Assembly: GCF_039542035.1 (NCBI RefSeq)
Contig: NZ_BAABHJ010000005.1
Span: 310,001-374,000 of the forward strand
DNA: 64,000 bases
DNA from: Actinoallomurus liliacearum
Lineage (GTDB): Bacteria > Actinomycetota > Actinomycetes > Streptosporangiales > Streptosporangiaceae
Direction of reading: 5' to 3'
The notes under the pieces were generated by a model that was given only the letters and a program-made list of their open reading frames with translations, made no database searches and was not told the DNA's origin. The translations under genes were made by a program, and so were the position numbers. Below are positions 34,266 through 45,943 of this stretch, one piece after another. Numbering within the stretch: position 1 is the stretch's first letter; each line of letters opens with the position of its first letter.

Positions 34266-35573
34266 GTGAGTAATCCTTCGGCTGAGGACGAGGTCGTCCA
34301 GCTGTGCAGTGACCTCATCCGTATCGACACCTCGAATCCGGGTGATCACAGCGGGCCGGGGGAGCGGGTGGCCGCGGAGTACGTCGCGGAGAAGCTCGCC
34401 GAGGTCGGCCTCGAGCCGAAGATCTACGAGTCGCACGCGAAGCGGTCGAGCGTCGTCGTACGGATCGAGGGGACCGATCCGCAGCGGGACGCGCTGTTGA
34501 TCCACGGGCACTTGGACGTCGTTCCGGCGCGCAAGGAGGACTGGACTCGGGATCCGTTCGGCGGGGAGGTCGCCGACGACTGCGTGTGGGGGCGTGGCGC
34601 GGTCGACATGAAGGACATGGACGCGATGGTCCTCGCGGTGATCCGGGAGCGGCTGCGTCAGGGTCGTCGGCCGGAGCGGGACGTCGTGCTGGCCTTCCTC
34701 GCGGACGAGGAGGCGGGCGGCAAGTGGGGCGCGCACTGGCTGGTCGACAACCACCCGGAGTTGTTCGAGGGGTGCACGGAGGCGATCGGGGAGGTCGGCG
34801 GGTTCAGCCTGACCCTGCCGAACGACGAGCGTCTGTACCTGATCGAGACGGCGGAGAAGGGCCTGGCCTGGATGCGTCTGATCGCCGAGGGCACGGCGGG
34901 GCACGGGTCGATGGTGCATCCGGACAACGCGGTGACGGCGCTGGCGGCGGCGGTGGGCCGGCTGGGGGAGCACGAGTTCCCGGTACGGCTGACGAAGACG
35001 GTGCGCGCGTTCCTGGAGGAGGTCTGCGACGCGACGGGTGTGGAGTTCGACCCGGACGACATCGAGAAGACCGTGCGGGAACTCGGGCCGCTGTCCCGGA
35101 TGATCGGTGCGACTCTCAGAAATACCCTTAATCCGACTGTTCTGGACGCAGGCTACAAAGCAAATGTAATTCCGCAAAACGCCACGGCTCAGGTCGACGG
35201 TCGATTCCTGCCCGGGTACGAGGAGGAGTTCTTCGCGACCGTCGACGAACTGCTCGGCGAGCACGTACGGCGGGAGTTCGTCCACCACGACATCGCGGTG
35301 GAGACGGAGTTCGACGGGCCGTTGGTGGCCGCGATGGCCTCGGCGCTGCGGGCCCACGACCCGCACGCGCGGCCGGTGCCGTACTGCCTGTCGGGCGGCA
35401 CGGACGCGAAGTCGTTCGCCACCCTGGGCATCCGCTGCTTCGGTTTCGCGCCGCTGAAACTGCCGAAGGATCTGGATTTTTCCGGAATGTTCCACGGCAT
35501 CGATGAGCGTGTTCCGGTCGACGGTCTGCGCTTCGGCGTGCGCGTCCTCGACCATTTTCTTGATCACGCCTGA
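34266..35573 (+). CDS. M20/M25/M40 family metallopeptidase
   Basis: This is a 435-residue dinuclear zinc hydrolase of the ArgE/DapE/carboxypeptidase-G2 class. Metal ligands and catalytic residues are seen in LLIHGHLDVVP (His, Asp), GRGAVDMKD (bridging Asp), FLADEEAGG (catalytic and ligand Glu), and the late CLSGGTDAKSF and GMFHGIDERVP (His). The dimerisation insert (AEGTAGHGSMVHPDNAVTAL) is present. The GTG at 34266 has AGGAGG 4 nt upstream. A short run of AT-rich codons at about 35115-35180 stands out from the rest of the gene. The natural substrate is probably a peptide or acylated amino acid. Confidence 0.93.
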   Translation: MSNPSAEDEVVQLCSDLIRIDTSNPGDHSGPGERVAAEYVAEKLAEVGLEPKIYESHAKRSSVVVRIEGTDPQRDALLIHGHLDVVPARKEDWTRDPFGGEVADDCVWGRGAVDMKDMDAMVLAVIRERLRQGRRPERDVVLAFLADEEAGGKWGAHWLVDNHPELFEGCTEAIGEVGGFSLTLPNDERLYLIETAEKGLAWMRLIAEGTAGHGSMVHPDNAVTALAAAVGRLGEHEFPVRLTKTVRAFLEEVCDATGVEFDPDDIEKTVRELGPLSRMIGATLRNTLNPTVLDAGYKANVIPQNATAQVDGRFLPGYEEEFFATVDELLGEHVRREFVHHDIAVETEFDGPLVAAMASALRAHDPHARPVPYCLSGGTDAKSFATLGIRCFGFAPLKLPKDLDFSGMFHGIDERVPVDGLRFGVRVLDHFLDHA

Positions 35574-35679
35574 AAACCTCTCGGCAATTGTCGATTCAAT
35601 GCTCTCCGTGGTGATAGCGTGACTCACCGTACGGAGCGCCTTTGCGTTCCGCGCGGTGGGTCGATGCCGAGGAGGGCGC

Positions 35680-36453
35680 GTGGTTGCCAGGTGGTCGCGG
35701 TCACGGAGGTGCACCTCCGTCGTCCCGCGCCGCCGTGGTCTCCGCGCGCGATCGGTCACCCAGTGCCTGCGCGGTCTCCTCGCGCGGTCGGTCACCCGGC
35801 GCCTGCTGACCATGGCGGGCATCGCGGTCGCCGGCTGGCTGTTCGGAGCCGCCGGGCAGGCACACGCCGACACCGTTCCGGGCGCACGCCTTCCCAGCGC
35901 CGTCGCGCACGCGGCCCCGCACGTCACCGTTGATCCAGGTGACGCGCTGCCGTCGTTGCGCGCCGCCGCACCGGCCGTGCACATTCCCCGGGCGACTCTC
36001 CGGCACTCTCACCCGCCGTTGATCCCCGCCTCGCCGGCACCTGTGGCGAGCGGATCGGCCGGAGCCGTACGGCCCGGCACGTCGGAGGTCACGGCGGACC
36101 CTTCTCGGGCACCGCGGCAGCTCGGCCACGGCCATCGCGCCACGGTCGGTCGCGGGCCGGTGACGAGCACCGGTCCGGTCGCCGCAACGGGGGCGTCCGA
36201 GAAGGTCTCCGTCGATCATGCGACCCGTTCCCGGGTCCCCGCGCCGGTCATGCCACGGATGCCGCAGCAGTCGCCGCATCGGGCACAGGCGCTTCCCCCG
36301 TCCATCGGCGACGGTGTCACCCAGACGGGGCTATGGCGTGCCCTCGGGTTCGGGGCGGCCTCAGGCCGCTCGCGCGTGTCCGCCCTGATCGTGCGGACGG
36401 TCCCCCCGGCCGTCCGCACTGCGGCGGACGAGCCCTCCTTTTCGCCTGACTAG
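35680..36453 (+). CDS. Secreted Pro/Ala-rich protein, chaplin neighbour
   Basis: This is a 257-residue protein. After an Arg-rich N-terminus of ~40 residues there is a signal-like helix (LLTMAGIAVAGWLFGAAGQAHA) ending in a plausible AHA cleavage site. The mature part is low-complexity, rich in Pro, Ala, His and Arg, and lacks Cys and chaplin motifs. The GTG at 35680 has AGGAGG 5 nt upstream. It precedes the chaplin-repeat gene by 138 bp on the same strand. No family is recognised; a cell-surface role is inferred from export and neighbour. Confidence 0.6.
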   Translation: MVARWSRSRRCTSVVPRRRGLRARSVTQCLRGLLARSVTRRLLTMAGIAVAGWLFGAAGQAHADTVPGARLPSAVAHAAPHVTVDPGDALPSLRAAAPAVHIPRATLRHSHPPLIPASPAPVASGSAGAVRPGTSEVTADPSRAPRQLGHGHRATVGRGPVTSTGPVAATGASEKVSVDHATRSRVPAPVMPRMPQQSPHRAQALPPSIGDGVTQTGLWRALGFGAASGRSRVSALIVRTVPPAVRTAADEPSFSPD

Positions 36454-36462
36454 TTCCCCCAC

Positions 36463-36490
36463 CACCGGCCCGGCCCCCGCCGGGTCGAGG
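36463..36490 (+). terminator. Weak GC hairpin after the secreted-protein gene
   Basis: CCCGGC pairs with GCCGGG around a CCCC loop (36469-36484), 15 nt after the stop at 36453 and before the chaplin gene ribosome-binding site. The short stem makes termination uncertain. Confidence 0.3.
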
Positions 36491-36591
36491 CGTGCCCGCA
36501 TGCGCGCGGCCACGCCGTGAATTCCCCCCAGGGACGTTCTCCGACTCCTGAGAGACGTACCCCCCAACCCTGTATCGAAGGAGCTTCATCC

Positions 36592-38349
36592 ATGGCTACG
36601 TGGGCGAAGAGCACCGCGCGTGCCACGCTGCTCACCGCGAGTTTCGTCGCGCTCGGTGCCGGTCCGGCCCTCGCCGACGTCACCGACGGCTCGGGCAGTG
36701 TGCTCGGTGGCAACCAGGTCAAGGCGCCCGTTTCGGCGCCTGTCAACGTCAGCGGCAACGCCGTCGCGGTCATCGGTCACTCGATCGCCGGCTCGGTCGG
36801 CGGCGCGTCCGTGCACCGCGGCGGCAGCGGCCGTGGCGGGCAGTCGACGTCCGGGCGGCACAGCATCGGCGGCGGCAACCAGGTCGACGTCCCCATCACC
36901 GCGCCGGTGAACGTCTGCGGCAACGCGGTCGCGGTCATCGGTCGCTCCGCGGCCGGGTGCGCGGGCGGCGCCTCCGTCTCCGGCGGCCACGGCGGCGGGC
37001 ACGGCACCGGCCACCACGGGCACACGACCGGAGCCGGATCCATCCTCGGCGGCAACCAGATCAACGTCCCGATCACCGCGCCGATCAATGTCTGCGGCAA
37101 CTCGGCGGCCGTCCTCGGCGGGGCGCTCGCCGGATGCAAGGGCGGCGCCTCCGTCTCCGGCGGCCACGGCCATGGGCACGGCGGCGGCGGGACGACCTCC
37201 GGCCGGCACAGCATCGGCGGCGGCAACCAGGTCAACGTGCCGATCAAGGCCCCCGTCAACGTCTGCGGGAACGCCATCGGCAACGCCCTCGCCGGGTGCG
37301 AGGGCGGCGCGTCGGTCACCGGCTCCGGGAGCGCCGGCGGCGGCCGTACCAACGGTCGGCACAGCATTCTCGGGGGTAACCAGGTCACCATCCCGATCAC
37401 CGCGCCGATCAACGTCTGCGGCAACGCCGTCGCGGTCCTCGGTGACGCCGCCGCCGGATGCGCCGGCGTGATCCCCCCGGTGCGCGGTGGCTCCGCCTCC
37501 GGCGGGCGCACGAACGGCCGGCACAGCATCGGCGGCGGTAACCAGGTCACCGCCCCGATCACCGCGCCGATCAACGTCTGCGGCAACGCCGTCGCCGTCA
37601 TCGGCCGTTCCCTGGCCGGATGCGAGGGCGGCGCCTCCGTCTCCGGGGGTCACGGCGGCCACGGTGGCGACCACCACTGCGTCTCCCCGCACCACGCCAT
37701 GGCGGCACGGGCGCCACTCAGCGAGCTCCCGGTGCTGCCGGGTGCGCCGTCGCGTACGGGAGCGGTGGCGGCCAACCCCGCGGCCATGCCGGTCTTCACC
37801 GGACTGCGGTTCCAGCCGCGCCGGCGCATGAGCGCCCCCGTGACGTCGACCCTCCCCGACGCGCCTCAGTCGCCGCTGGCCGTCCCGGCGCCGAGAACCC
37901 CGGTGGACGGCCGCCTGGCCGACCTCGCCGACGAGATCCCGGGCGCGCTCCCCGCGCTGCCGAACGCGGCGCGGGTCGGTGGTAACCCGCTGAACCTCCC
38001 GCAGTCCTCCTCCGACACCTCTCAGACCGCCTCCGGCACTGAGAAGACCGGCGCCCCCGTCCCTCCGGGAGTCGCCGGCACGGTCCCGGGTGCGCGGGCG
38101 CTGCCGGACCTGCCGAGCGTTCCGGTCACCCGGCCGGTCCCGGCCGCGGGCGCGGCGCTGCCCGTCCCGGCCCGGTTCGGTCTCCCGCAGGTGGGCGGAC
38201 CGCCCAAGCGCATCCCCCCGATGCGGACGGTCGCGGCCCAGGAGCCGGCTCAGGCGGAGAACGGTGCGCTGGCCGCCCTGGCGCTCGCGGCGCTGCTCGC
38301 GGCGTCGTCCGGCACCGTCTCCCTGGTCCGCCGGTTCCGCGACCGCTGA
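36592..38349 (+). CDS. Chaplin-repeat surface protein with C-terminal membrane anchor
   Basis: This is a 585-residue exported protein: a signal peptide ends near ALA-D at residue 29. Six chaplin (DUF320) repeats follow, about 36696-37635. Each reads (I/V)(G/L)GGNQVxxPIxAPxNVCGNxxAV(I/L)GxxxAGCxGGA. Repeats 2-6 carry the paired Cys, repeat 1 has Ser in both Cys positions, and repeat 4 is shortened by three residues. Gly/His-rich linkers separate them. A Pro-rich region leads to a terminal helix (LAALALAALLAASSGTVSLV) and RRFRDR. No LAxTG or LPxTG sorting motif is next to that helix. Chaplins form amyloid-like hydrophobic layers on aerial hyphae; this would be a membrane-tethered multi-repeat form. 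AAGGAG precedes the ATG. Confidence 0.88.
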   Translation: MATWAKSTARATLLTASFVALGAGPALADVTDGSGSVLGGNQVKAPVSAPVNVSGNAVAVIGHSIAGSVGGASVHRGGSGRGGQSTSGRHSIGGGNQVDVPITAPVNVCGNAVAVIGRSAAGCAGGASVSGGHGGGHGTGHHGHTTGAGSILGGNQINVPITAPINVCGNSAAVLGGALAGCKGGASVSGGHGHGHGGGGTTSGRHSIGGGNQVNVPIKAPVNVCGNAIGNALAGCEGGASVTGSGSAGGGRTNGRHSILGGNQVTIPITAPINVCGNAVAVLGDAAAGCAGVIPPVRGGSASGGRTNGRHSIGGGNQVTAPITAPINVCGNAVAVIGRSLAGCEGGASVSGGHGGHGGDHHCVSPHHAMAARAPLSELPVLPGAPSRTGAVAANPAAMPVFTGLRFQPRRRMSAPVTSTLPDAPQSPLAVPAPRTPVDGRLADLADEIPGALPALPNAARVGGNPLNLPQSSSDTSQTASGTEKTGAPVPPGVAGTVPGARALPDLPSVPVTRPVPAAGAALPVPARFGLPQVGGPPKRIPPMRTVAAQEPAQAENGALAALALAALLAASSGTVSLVRRFRDR

Positions 38350-38369
38350 CGCCGACCTTCGACATCGAC

Positions 38370-38398
38370 GCGGGCCCGCGACGGTGATGCGGGCCCGC
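38370..38398 (+). terminator. Terminator after the chaplin gene
   Basis: Two GCGGGCCCGC blocks, each self-complementary, are separated by 9 nt and form a 10-bp stem 20 nt past the stop. No T tract. Confidence 0.55.
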
Positions 38399-39279
38399 AA
38401 CGTCGACGCCGGTTCACGACGCCGGCACGGGCCCGCGGACGTCGCCGCGGGCCCGTGCCGGCTGAGGCGGGTTCGCGGCAGGTTGAGGTCCCCTGTAGGC
38501 GGTCAAGACGCAGCCGCAGCGGGGTCGACACCGGGCTGCGGGTCCGTGGCAGTCGGAGGGGACGCGGCATCGCAGCCGGTCGAGGCGAGCCATGGGCGGT
38601 CAGAACGCAGCCCCGGCGGGGTCGGCGCGGGCCCCTGTCGGCTGAAGCGGGTTCGCAGCCGGTCAGGGCGAGCCGTGGACGGTCGAGGCGCAGCCGCGGC
38701 GGGGTCGGCGCGGGCCCCTGTCGGCTGAAGCGGGTTCGCAGCCGGTCAGGGCGAGCCGTGGACGGTCGAGGCGCAGCCGCGGTGGGTCGGCGCGGGCCCC
38801 CTGTCGGCCGAGGCGGGTTTCCAGCCGGTTGAGGGCGTGCCTCCAGCCGTTTGGGGCGAGCCGTAGACGGTCGAGGCGCAGCCGCGGCGGCCGAGGCGTG
38901 TGCGCGGTTGCAGCGGGTCCGCATCTGGCCAGAACGCGCGTGATGCCTGAGGCGGGCCAGTGGCGGCTGAGGCGCCTGCGCGGTTACGGCGGGTCCGCAT
39001 CCGGCCAGACGGCAACCGTACGGCTGAGGCCGCCCTGCCGATCCGTCGGCCTGCCGCTCTGCCGCTCCGCGGGCCCGCAGGTCCGCCGCTCCGCAGATCC
39101 GCAGGCCTGTCGGGCCGCCGCTCCGGCCTGGTCTCGCGGCCGTAGGGCGGGTCGGTGGCCGTCGTGACGGTTCTGTGATCGGTGTGGTGGGCGGGCGCTC
39201 GCTGATGTCCGGCTTCGTCCGGCTGGGGGCTTGCCTTCCGGCCCGGCAAAGCCCGGTAAAAGGGAAAGTTTGTGCCAAG
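38399..39279. other. Non-coding repeat-rich intergenic region
   Basis: About 880 bp with no believable gene on either strand. The frames present are low-complexity and have no starts. The sequence is built from degenerate repeats, with the clearest block at 38618-38783, and a second family of short CCGCTCCGC/GCCGCTC-type repeats at about 39010-39130. Confidence 0.6.
38618..38783. repeat. 83-bp tandem repeat, two near-identical copies plus diverged flanks
   Basis: The unit starting GGGGTCGGCGCGGGCCCCTG at 38618 recurs at 38701 with 83-bp spacing and almost complete identity. A third partial, diverged copy follows to about 38840, and a more diverged unit precedes it from about 38530. The period is not a multiple of three and no coding frame persists. 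Confidence 0.75.
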
Positions 39280-39309
39280 ATGTGCCCCGCGCTCACGCTC
39301 GGGGCACAT
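39280..39309 (-). terminator. Terminator after the DUF5703 gene
   Basis: ATGTGCCCCG pairs with CGGGGCACAT (10 bp) around a 10-nt loop, 37 nt past the DUF5703 stop in its direction. It may also stop transcription from the repeat region. Confidence 0.6.
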
Positions 39310-39345
39310 TGCTGTAACGTCGAGGAGGTCGAGTACTGGCCGCCT

Positions 39346-39531
39346 CTACAAGGTGCGCGTAGCGCGGATGACCTTGCGGCGGAGCTGGATTCGGCGGCGT
39401 CCGTCGGGGTACACCCGCACGCGGACGAGTTCCCACCCGCCATGTTCGGCGTGCTCGACCATCACCTGCCTCGCGGCGTCCCGTGTCGTGCCGCGTGGTA
39501 GATGCAGTACTAGGTAGGAGTACTCCAGCAT
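39346..39531 (-). CDS. DUF5703 family protein
   Basis: This is a 61-residue basic protein, MLEYSYLVLHLPRGTTRDAARQ followed by EHGGWELVRVRVYPDGRRRIQLRRKVIRATRTL. This matches the compact actinobacterial DUF5703 family over its whole length. The ATG at 39531 gives the family's normal size; the frame extends upstream but without family similarity. It diverges from topA with about 150 bp between them. Its function is unknown. Confidence 0.85.
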   Translation of the reverse strand: MLEYSYLVLHLPRGTTRDAARQVMVEHAEHGGWELVRVRVYPDGRRRIQLRRKVIRATRTL

Positions 39532-39679
39532 TGGCCTTATTCTGCTCCGTCTAGGGTCCTCACGGGGAGCGGGTGATCCTCTTCCGCGGATCCGGTCTGC
39601 CGAACGTCCCAGGTGGATCGGCTTCGGGGTGGCACTTGACGACTCCCGCCGCAGTCGAGATTTGTGAGGTTCAAGCACC

Positions 39680-42307
<2,628 letters not shown>

Positions 42308-42333
42308 CGCTCTCAGGTGGATACGCTGACACA

Positions 42334-44352
42334 ATGACCAGAACGGGCAGCTCTTCCGGCGTGCTGTCGATCAAGCCGTTCCGTCGGCTATGGATCGCCC
42401 TGTCGTTGTCGAGTTTCGGCGATTGGCTCAGCATCCTGGCGCTGACCGCGCTGGCCGGCTCACTGACCAAGGGGTCGGCGCAGAACTACGCGATCGGCGG
42501 CGTGCTCGTCATCAAGCTGCTGCCGGCGCTGATCTTCGGGCCGCTCGCCGGCGCGGTGGCCGACCGCTTCGACCGCCGCACCACGATGGTGATCGCGGAC
42601 ATCCTGCGGTTCAGCCTGTTCCTGTCGATCCCGATCGTCGGGCGGCTCGACTGGCTGTTCGTCGCCACCTTCCTGGTCGAGATCGTGACGCTGTTCTGGA
42701 TCCCGGCCAAGGAGGCCACGGTCCCGAACCTGGTGCCCAAGGACCGGCTCGAGAAGGCCAACCAGATCAGCCTCATCTCGACGTACGGCTCGGCGCCGGT
42801 GGCGGCGGGGACGTTCTCGGTGCTGGCGCTGATCTCCGGGGTCATCTTCAAGACCCACCAGCAGCAGGCCGACCTCGCGCTGTACATCAACGCGGTGACC
42901 TTCCTGGTCTCCGCGCTCACGATCTTCTCGTTGCGCGAGATCCCCCGGCAGGACGGCAAGGTCTCGGTCCCGTCGGTCCTCAAGCAGATCGTCGACGGCT
43001 GGCGGTTCGTCGGCTCGACGCCGATGGTGCGCGGCCTGACCGTCGGGATCATCGGCGCGTTCGCCGCGGGTGGCGCGGTGATCGGCGTCGCCAAGGTCTA
43101 CGTCAAGGCCCTGGGCGGGGGCGACGCCGCGTACGGTGTCGTCTTCGGCATGGTCTTCGTGGGCATGGCGGTCGGGATGTTCCTGGCCCCCCGCATCCTG
43201 AAGGACTTCAGCCGCCGTCGGCTGTTCGGCCTGGCGATCATAGGGTCCGGCGTCGCGCTGGCGCTGATCGCCATCATCCAGAACCTCGTCATCGTCTGCC
43301 TGCTGACCGCGCTGCTCGGGGCGGGCGCCGGCATCGCCTGGGTGATCGGCTACACGCTGGTCGGCCTGGAGGTCGAGGACAGCCTCCGCGGCCGTACGTG
43401 GGCGTTCCTGCAGTCGCTGGTCCGGGTCGTGCTGCTGCTCACCGTCGCCGCCGTGCCGTTCATCGCCGTGGGGGTCGGCGAGTACCGGATCAAGGTCGCG
43501 GACGGCGTCTACCGCTTCGCCGGCCCGAACGTGGTGCTGCTGCTCGGCGCCCTGATCGCCGTCATCGTCGGCCTCCTCGCCTACCGGCAGATGGACGACC
43601 GCAAGGGCATCCCGCTGTCCCGTGACCTGCTGGCCGCGCTGCGCGGTGAGGAGTACGTCCCGGAGGAGCCGGGGCACGGCGAGCGCGGCGTGTTCGTCGC
43701 GTTCGAGGGCGGGGAGGGCGCCGGGAAGACCACGCAGGCCCGCCTGCTGGCGATCTGGCTTCGCGACCAGGGCTTCGACGTCGTCACGACCCGCGAGCCG
43801 GGCTCGACGAAGATCGGAATGCGGCTGCGCGCGCTGCTGCTGGACAAGGAGACCTCGGGCCTGTCTGCCCGCGCCGAGACCCTGCTGTACGCGGCGGACC
43901 GCGCGCAGCACGTCGCCGAGGTCATCCAGCCGGCGCTGGAGCGCGGCGCGATCGTCGTCACCGACCGGTACGTCGACTCGTCCCTGGCCTACCAGGGCGC
44001 CGGCCGCGAGCTGAAGGTCAAGGAGATCGCCGAGGTGAACCGCTGGGCCACCAGCGGGCTCACCCCCGACCTGACGATCGTGCTGGACGTGCCGTCCGAG
44101 GTCGGGCTGAGCCGGTTCGCGTCCCCGGCCGACCGGATCGAGTCCGAGCCCCGGGAGTTCCACGAGCGCGTACGCCGCGGGTTCCGGGCCCTCGCCGAGG
44201 CCGAGCCGCACCGGTACCTCGTCGTCGACGCCACCCAGCCCCAGGAGCAGATCACCCGGCAGATCCACGACCGGGTCCGCGCCATCCTGCCGGACCCCGT
44301 CCCGGCCACCGCCGAGGCCGTCACGAGCACGATGCCGGTCATCAGCGACTGA
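42334..44352 (+). CDS. tmk: MFS transporter-thymidylate kinase fusion
   Basis: This is a 672-residue two-domain protein. Residues ~10-425 form a major facilitator-like membrane domain with about 12 helices (FRRLWIALSLSSFGDWLSILALTALAGSL..., GPLAGAVADRFDRRTTMVIADILRF). Residues ~448-660 are dTMP kinase: P-loop FEGGEGAGKTTQ near 455-466, DR(Y)VDSSLAYQGAGR, and the LID region. It phosphorylates dTMP to dTDP. Fusion to an MFS domain is known in actinobacteria; the transport role is unclear. It lies between topA and holB, as in related genomes. Confidence 0.95.
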   Translation: MTRTGSSSGVLSIKPFRRLWIALSLSSFGDWLSILALTALAGSLTKGSAQNYAIGGVLVIKLLPALIFGPLAGAVADRFDRRTTMVIADILRFSLFLSIPIVGRLDWLFVATFLVEIVTLFWIPAKEATVPNLVPKDRLEKANQISLISTYGSAPVAAGTFSVLALISGVIFKTHQQQADLALYINAVTFLVSALTIFSLREIPRQDGKVSVPSVLKQIVDGWRFVGSTPMVRGLTVGIIGAFAAGGAVIGVAKVYVKALGGGDAAYGVVFGMVFVGMAVGMFLAPRILKDFSRRRLFGLAIIGSGVALALIAIIQNLVIVCLLTALLGAGAGIAWVIGYTLVGLEVEDSLRGRTWAFLQSLVRVVLLLTVAAVPFIAVGVGEYRIKVADGVYRFAGPNVVLLLGALIAVIVGLLAYRQMDDRKGIPLSRDLLAALRGEEYVPEEPGHGERGVFVAFEGGEGAGKTTQARLLAIWLRDQGFDVVTTREPGSTKIGMRLRALLLDKETSGLSARAETLLYAADRAQHVAEVIQPALERGAIVVTDRYVDSSLAYQGAGRELKVKEIAEVNRWATSGLTPDLTIVLDVPSEVGLSRFASPADRIESEPREFHERVRRGFRALAEAEPHRYLVVDATQPQEQITRQIHDRVRAILPDPVPATAEAVTSTMPVISD

Positions 44353-44623
44353 CCGCCGACCTGGGAACGACCACTCCGCGTCGTGGCGGGACCGCCCGGC
44401 CCCCGGAGGTCGCCGTCGACGCGGGCGTAACGCTCGGCGAAGCCGCCGAGAGCGGGCCCGCTCTCGGGATGAACCACCGGGCAGGGTGGCCTTTCACCGA
44501 GTGTCGCGCCCGCATCGCCGAGCGCGGGGTGGCATGGGGACACCGAGTCGGTCGGCCCATGCGGCGAACGCTCGCGCCAGGCCCTAGCATCGAATGCGCC
44601 ACGGGGCTGGAGGGGATCGACGC

Positions 44624-45778
44624 GTGACGGTGTACGACGACCTGGTCGGGCAGGAGCCCGTCATCGAGCAGCTGCGCGCCGCCGCGGCCGCCGGAGCCGA
44701 CGCCCTGGCCGGTACGGGCGGCGGCGGCATGACGCACGCCTGGCTGTTCACGGGCCCGCCCGGATCGGGGCGCTCGACCGCGGCCCGGGCGTTCGCCGCC
44801 GCGCTGCTGTGCCCCGACCAGGGCTGCGGGCACTGCGCGTCCTGCCACCAGGTGCTGTCCGGCAGCCACGCCGACGTCGAGGTCGTACGCCCCGCCGGGC
44901 TGTCGTACGGCGTCCGGGAGACTCGCGCGCTGGTGCTGCGGGCCGCCTCCTCACCGACCGGCGGGCGCTGGCGGATCGTGCTGTTCGAGGACGCCGACCG
45001 GTCCACCGAGCAGGCCGCGAACGCGCTGCTCAAGGCCATCGAGGAGCCTCCGGCCCGTACGGTCTGGCTGCTGTGCGCGCCGTCGCCGGACGACCTGGTC
45101 GTGACGATCCGGTCCCGCTGCCGGCTCGTGACGCTGCGGACGCCCCCCGCGCACGCGGTCGCCGACGTCCTCGTACGCCGTGACGGGATCGACCCGGACG
45201 TCGCGGCCGCGGCGGCCCGGGCCGCGCAGGGGCACGTCGGCCGGGCGAAGCGCCTGGCCACCGACGAGCAGGCGCGCCGGCGCCGGGCCGAGGTGCTGGC
45301 CGTCCCCGGCCGCCTGAACGGTGTCGGGCCCGCCGTCGACGCCGCCGAGGCCCTCGTGAAGGCCGCGGAGGCCGAGGCCAAGGACCTCGGCGCGGAGCTG
45401 GACGCGGAGGAGACCGCTGCGCTGCGCCAGGCGCTCGGCGAGAGCGCCAAGGGCCGCATGCCGCGCGGCACCGCGGGCGCCCTGAAGGAGCTCGAGGACC
45501 GGCAGAAGTCCCGGACGACCCGCATGAAGCGCGATTCCCTCGACCGCGCGCTCCTGGACCTGGCCTCGTACTACCGGGATCTGCTCGTCGTGCAGCTCGG
45601 CGCGGGGGTGGAGCTGGTCAACACCGACCGGGCCCGGGAGCTGCGGTCGGTGTCCGGGCCGCCGGAGGCCACGCTGCGCCGCCTCGAGGCGATCATGGTC
45701 TGCCGGGAGCGTCTGCAGGCCAACGTCAATCCCCAGCTCGCGGTCGAGGCCATGGCGATGGCCCTGCGCACCGGCTGA
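44624..45778 (+). CDS. holB: DNA polymerase III subunit delta'
   Basis: This is a 384-residue clamp-loader subunit. TVYDDLVGQEPVIEQL begins the AAA+ domain, with P-loop GPPGSGRSTAARAFA (Arg replaces the usual Lys, consistent with a non-hydrolysing delta' subunit). A four-Cys zinc module follows (CPDQGCGHCASCHQV). Then come FEDADRSTEQAANALLKAIEEPP (Walker B-like and sensor) and LCAPSPDDLVVTIRSRCR. The GTG at 44624 has GGAGGGG upstream. Its place after tmk is conserved in actinobacteria. Confidence 0.95.
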   Translation: MTVYDDLVGQEPVIEQLRAAAAAGADALAGTGGGGMTHAWLFTGPPGSGRSTAARAFAAALLCPDQGCGHCASCHQVLSGSHADVEVVRPAGLSYGVRETRALVLRAASSPTGGRWRIVLFEDADRSTEQAANALLKAIEEPPARTVWLLCAPSPDDLVVTIRSRCRLVTLRTPPAHAVADVLVRRDGIDPDVAAAAARAAQGHVGRAKRLATDEQARRRRAEVLAVPGRLNGVGPAVDAAEALVKAAEAEAKDLGAELDAEETAALRQALGESAKGRMPRGTAGALKELEDRQKSRTTRMKRDSLDRALLDLASYYRDLLVVQLGAGVELVNTDRARELRSVSGPPEATLRRLEAIMVCRERLQANVNPQLAVEAMAMALRTG

Positions 45779-45943
45779 TTCCGCCGGTCCGGCGCCCCAG
45801 CGTGGCGCGGATCGTCCTCCATGGCCATTACCGGCCATAGATCTCACCCGTCGCACCACTGGACCAACCACCCGTTGAACCGCTCTGATGCCTCCATTGC
45901 CTGTTCTTTACCGGCAGCAGGTTGACACCAACGGAGGTGTGCA

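Noticed and set aside
38455..39167. Open frames across the repeat region after the chaplin gene
   Set aside because: They have Arg/Gly-rich low-complexity products, no ribosome-binding sites, and repeats out of phase with codons.
44353..44623. Possible gene on the minus strand between tmk and holB
   Set aside because: Frames there are continuations of shadows of the neighbouring coding strands and show no conserved motif.
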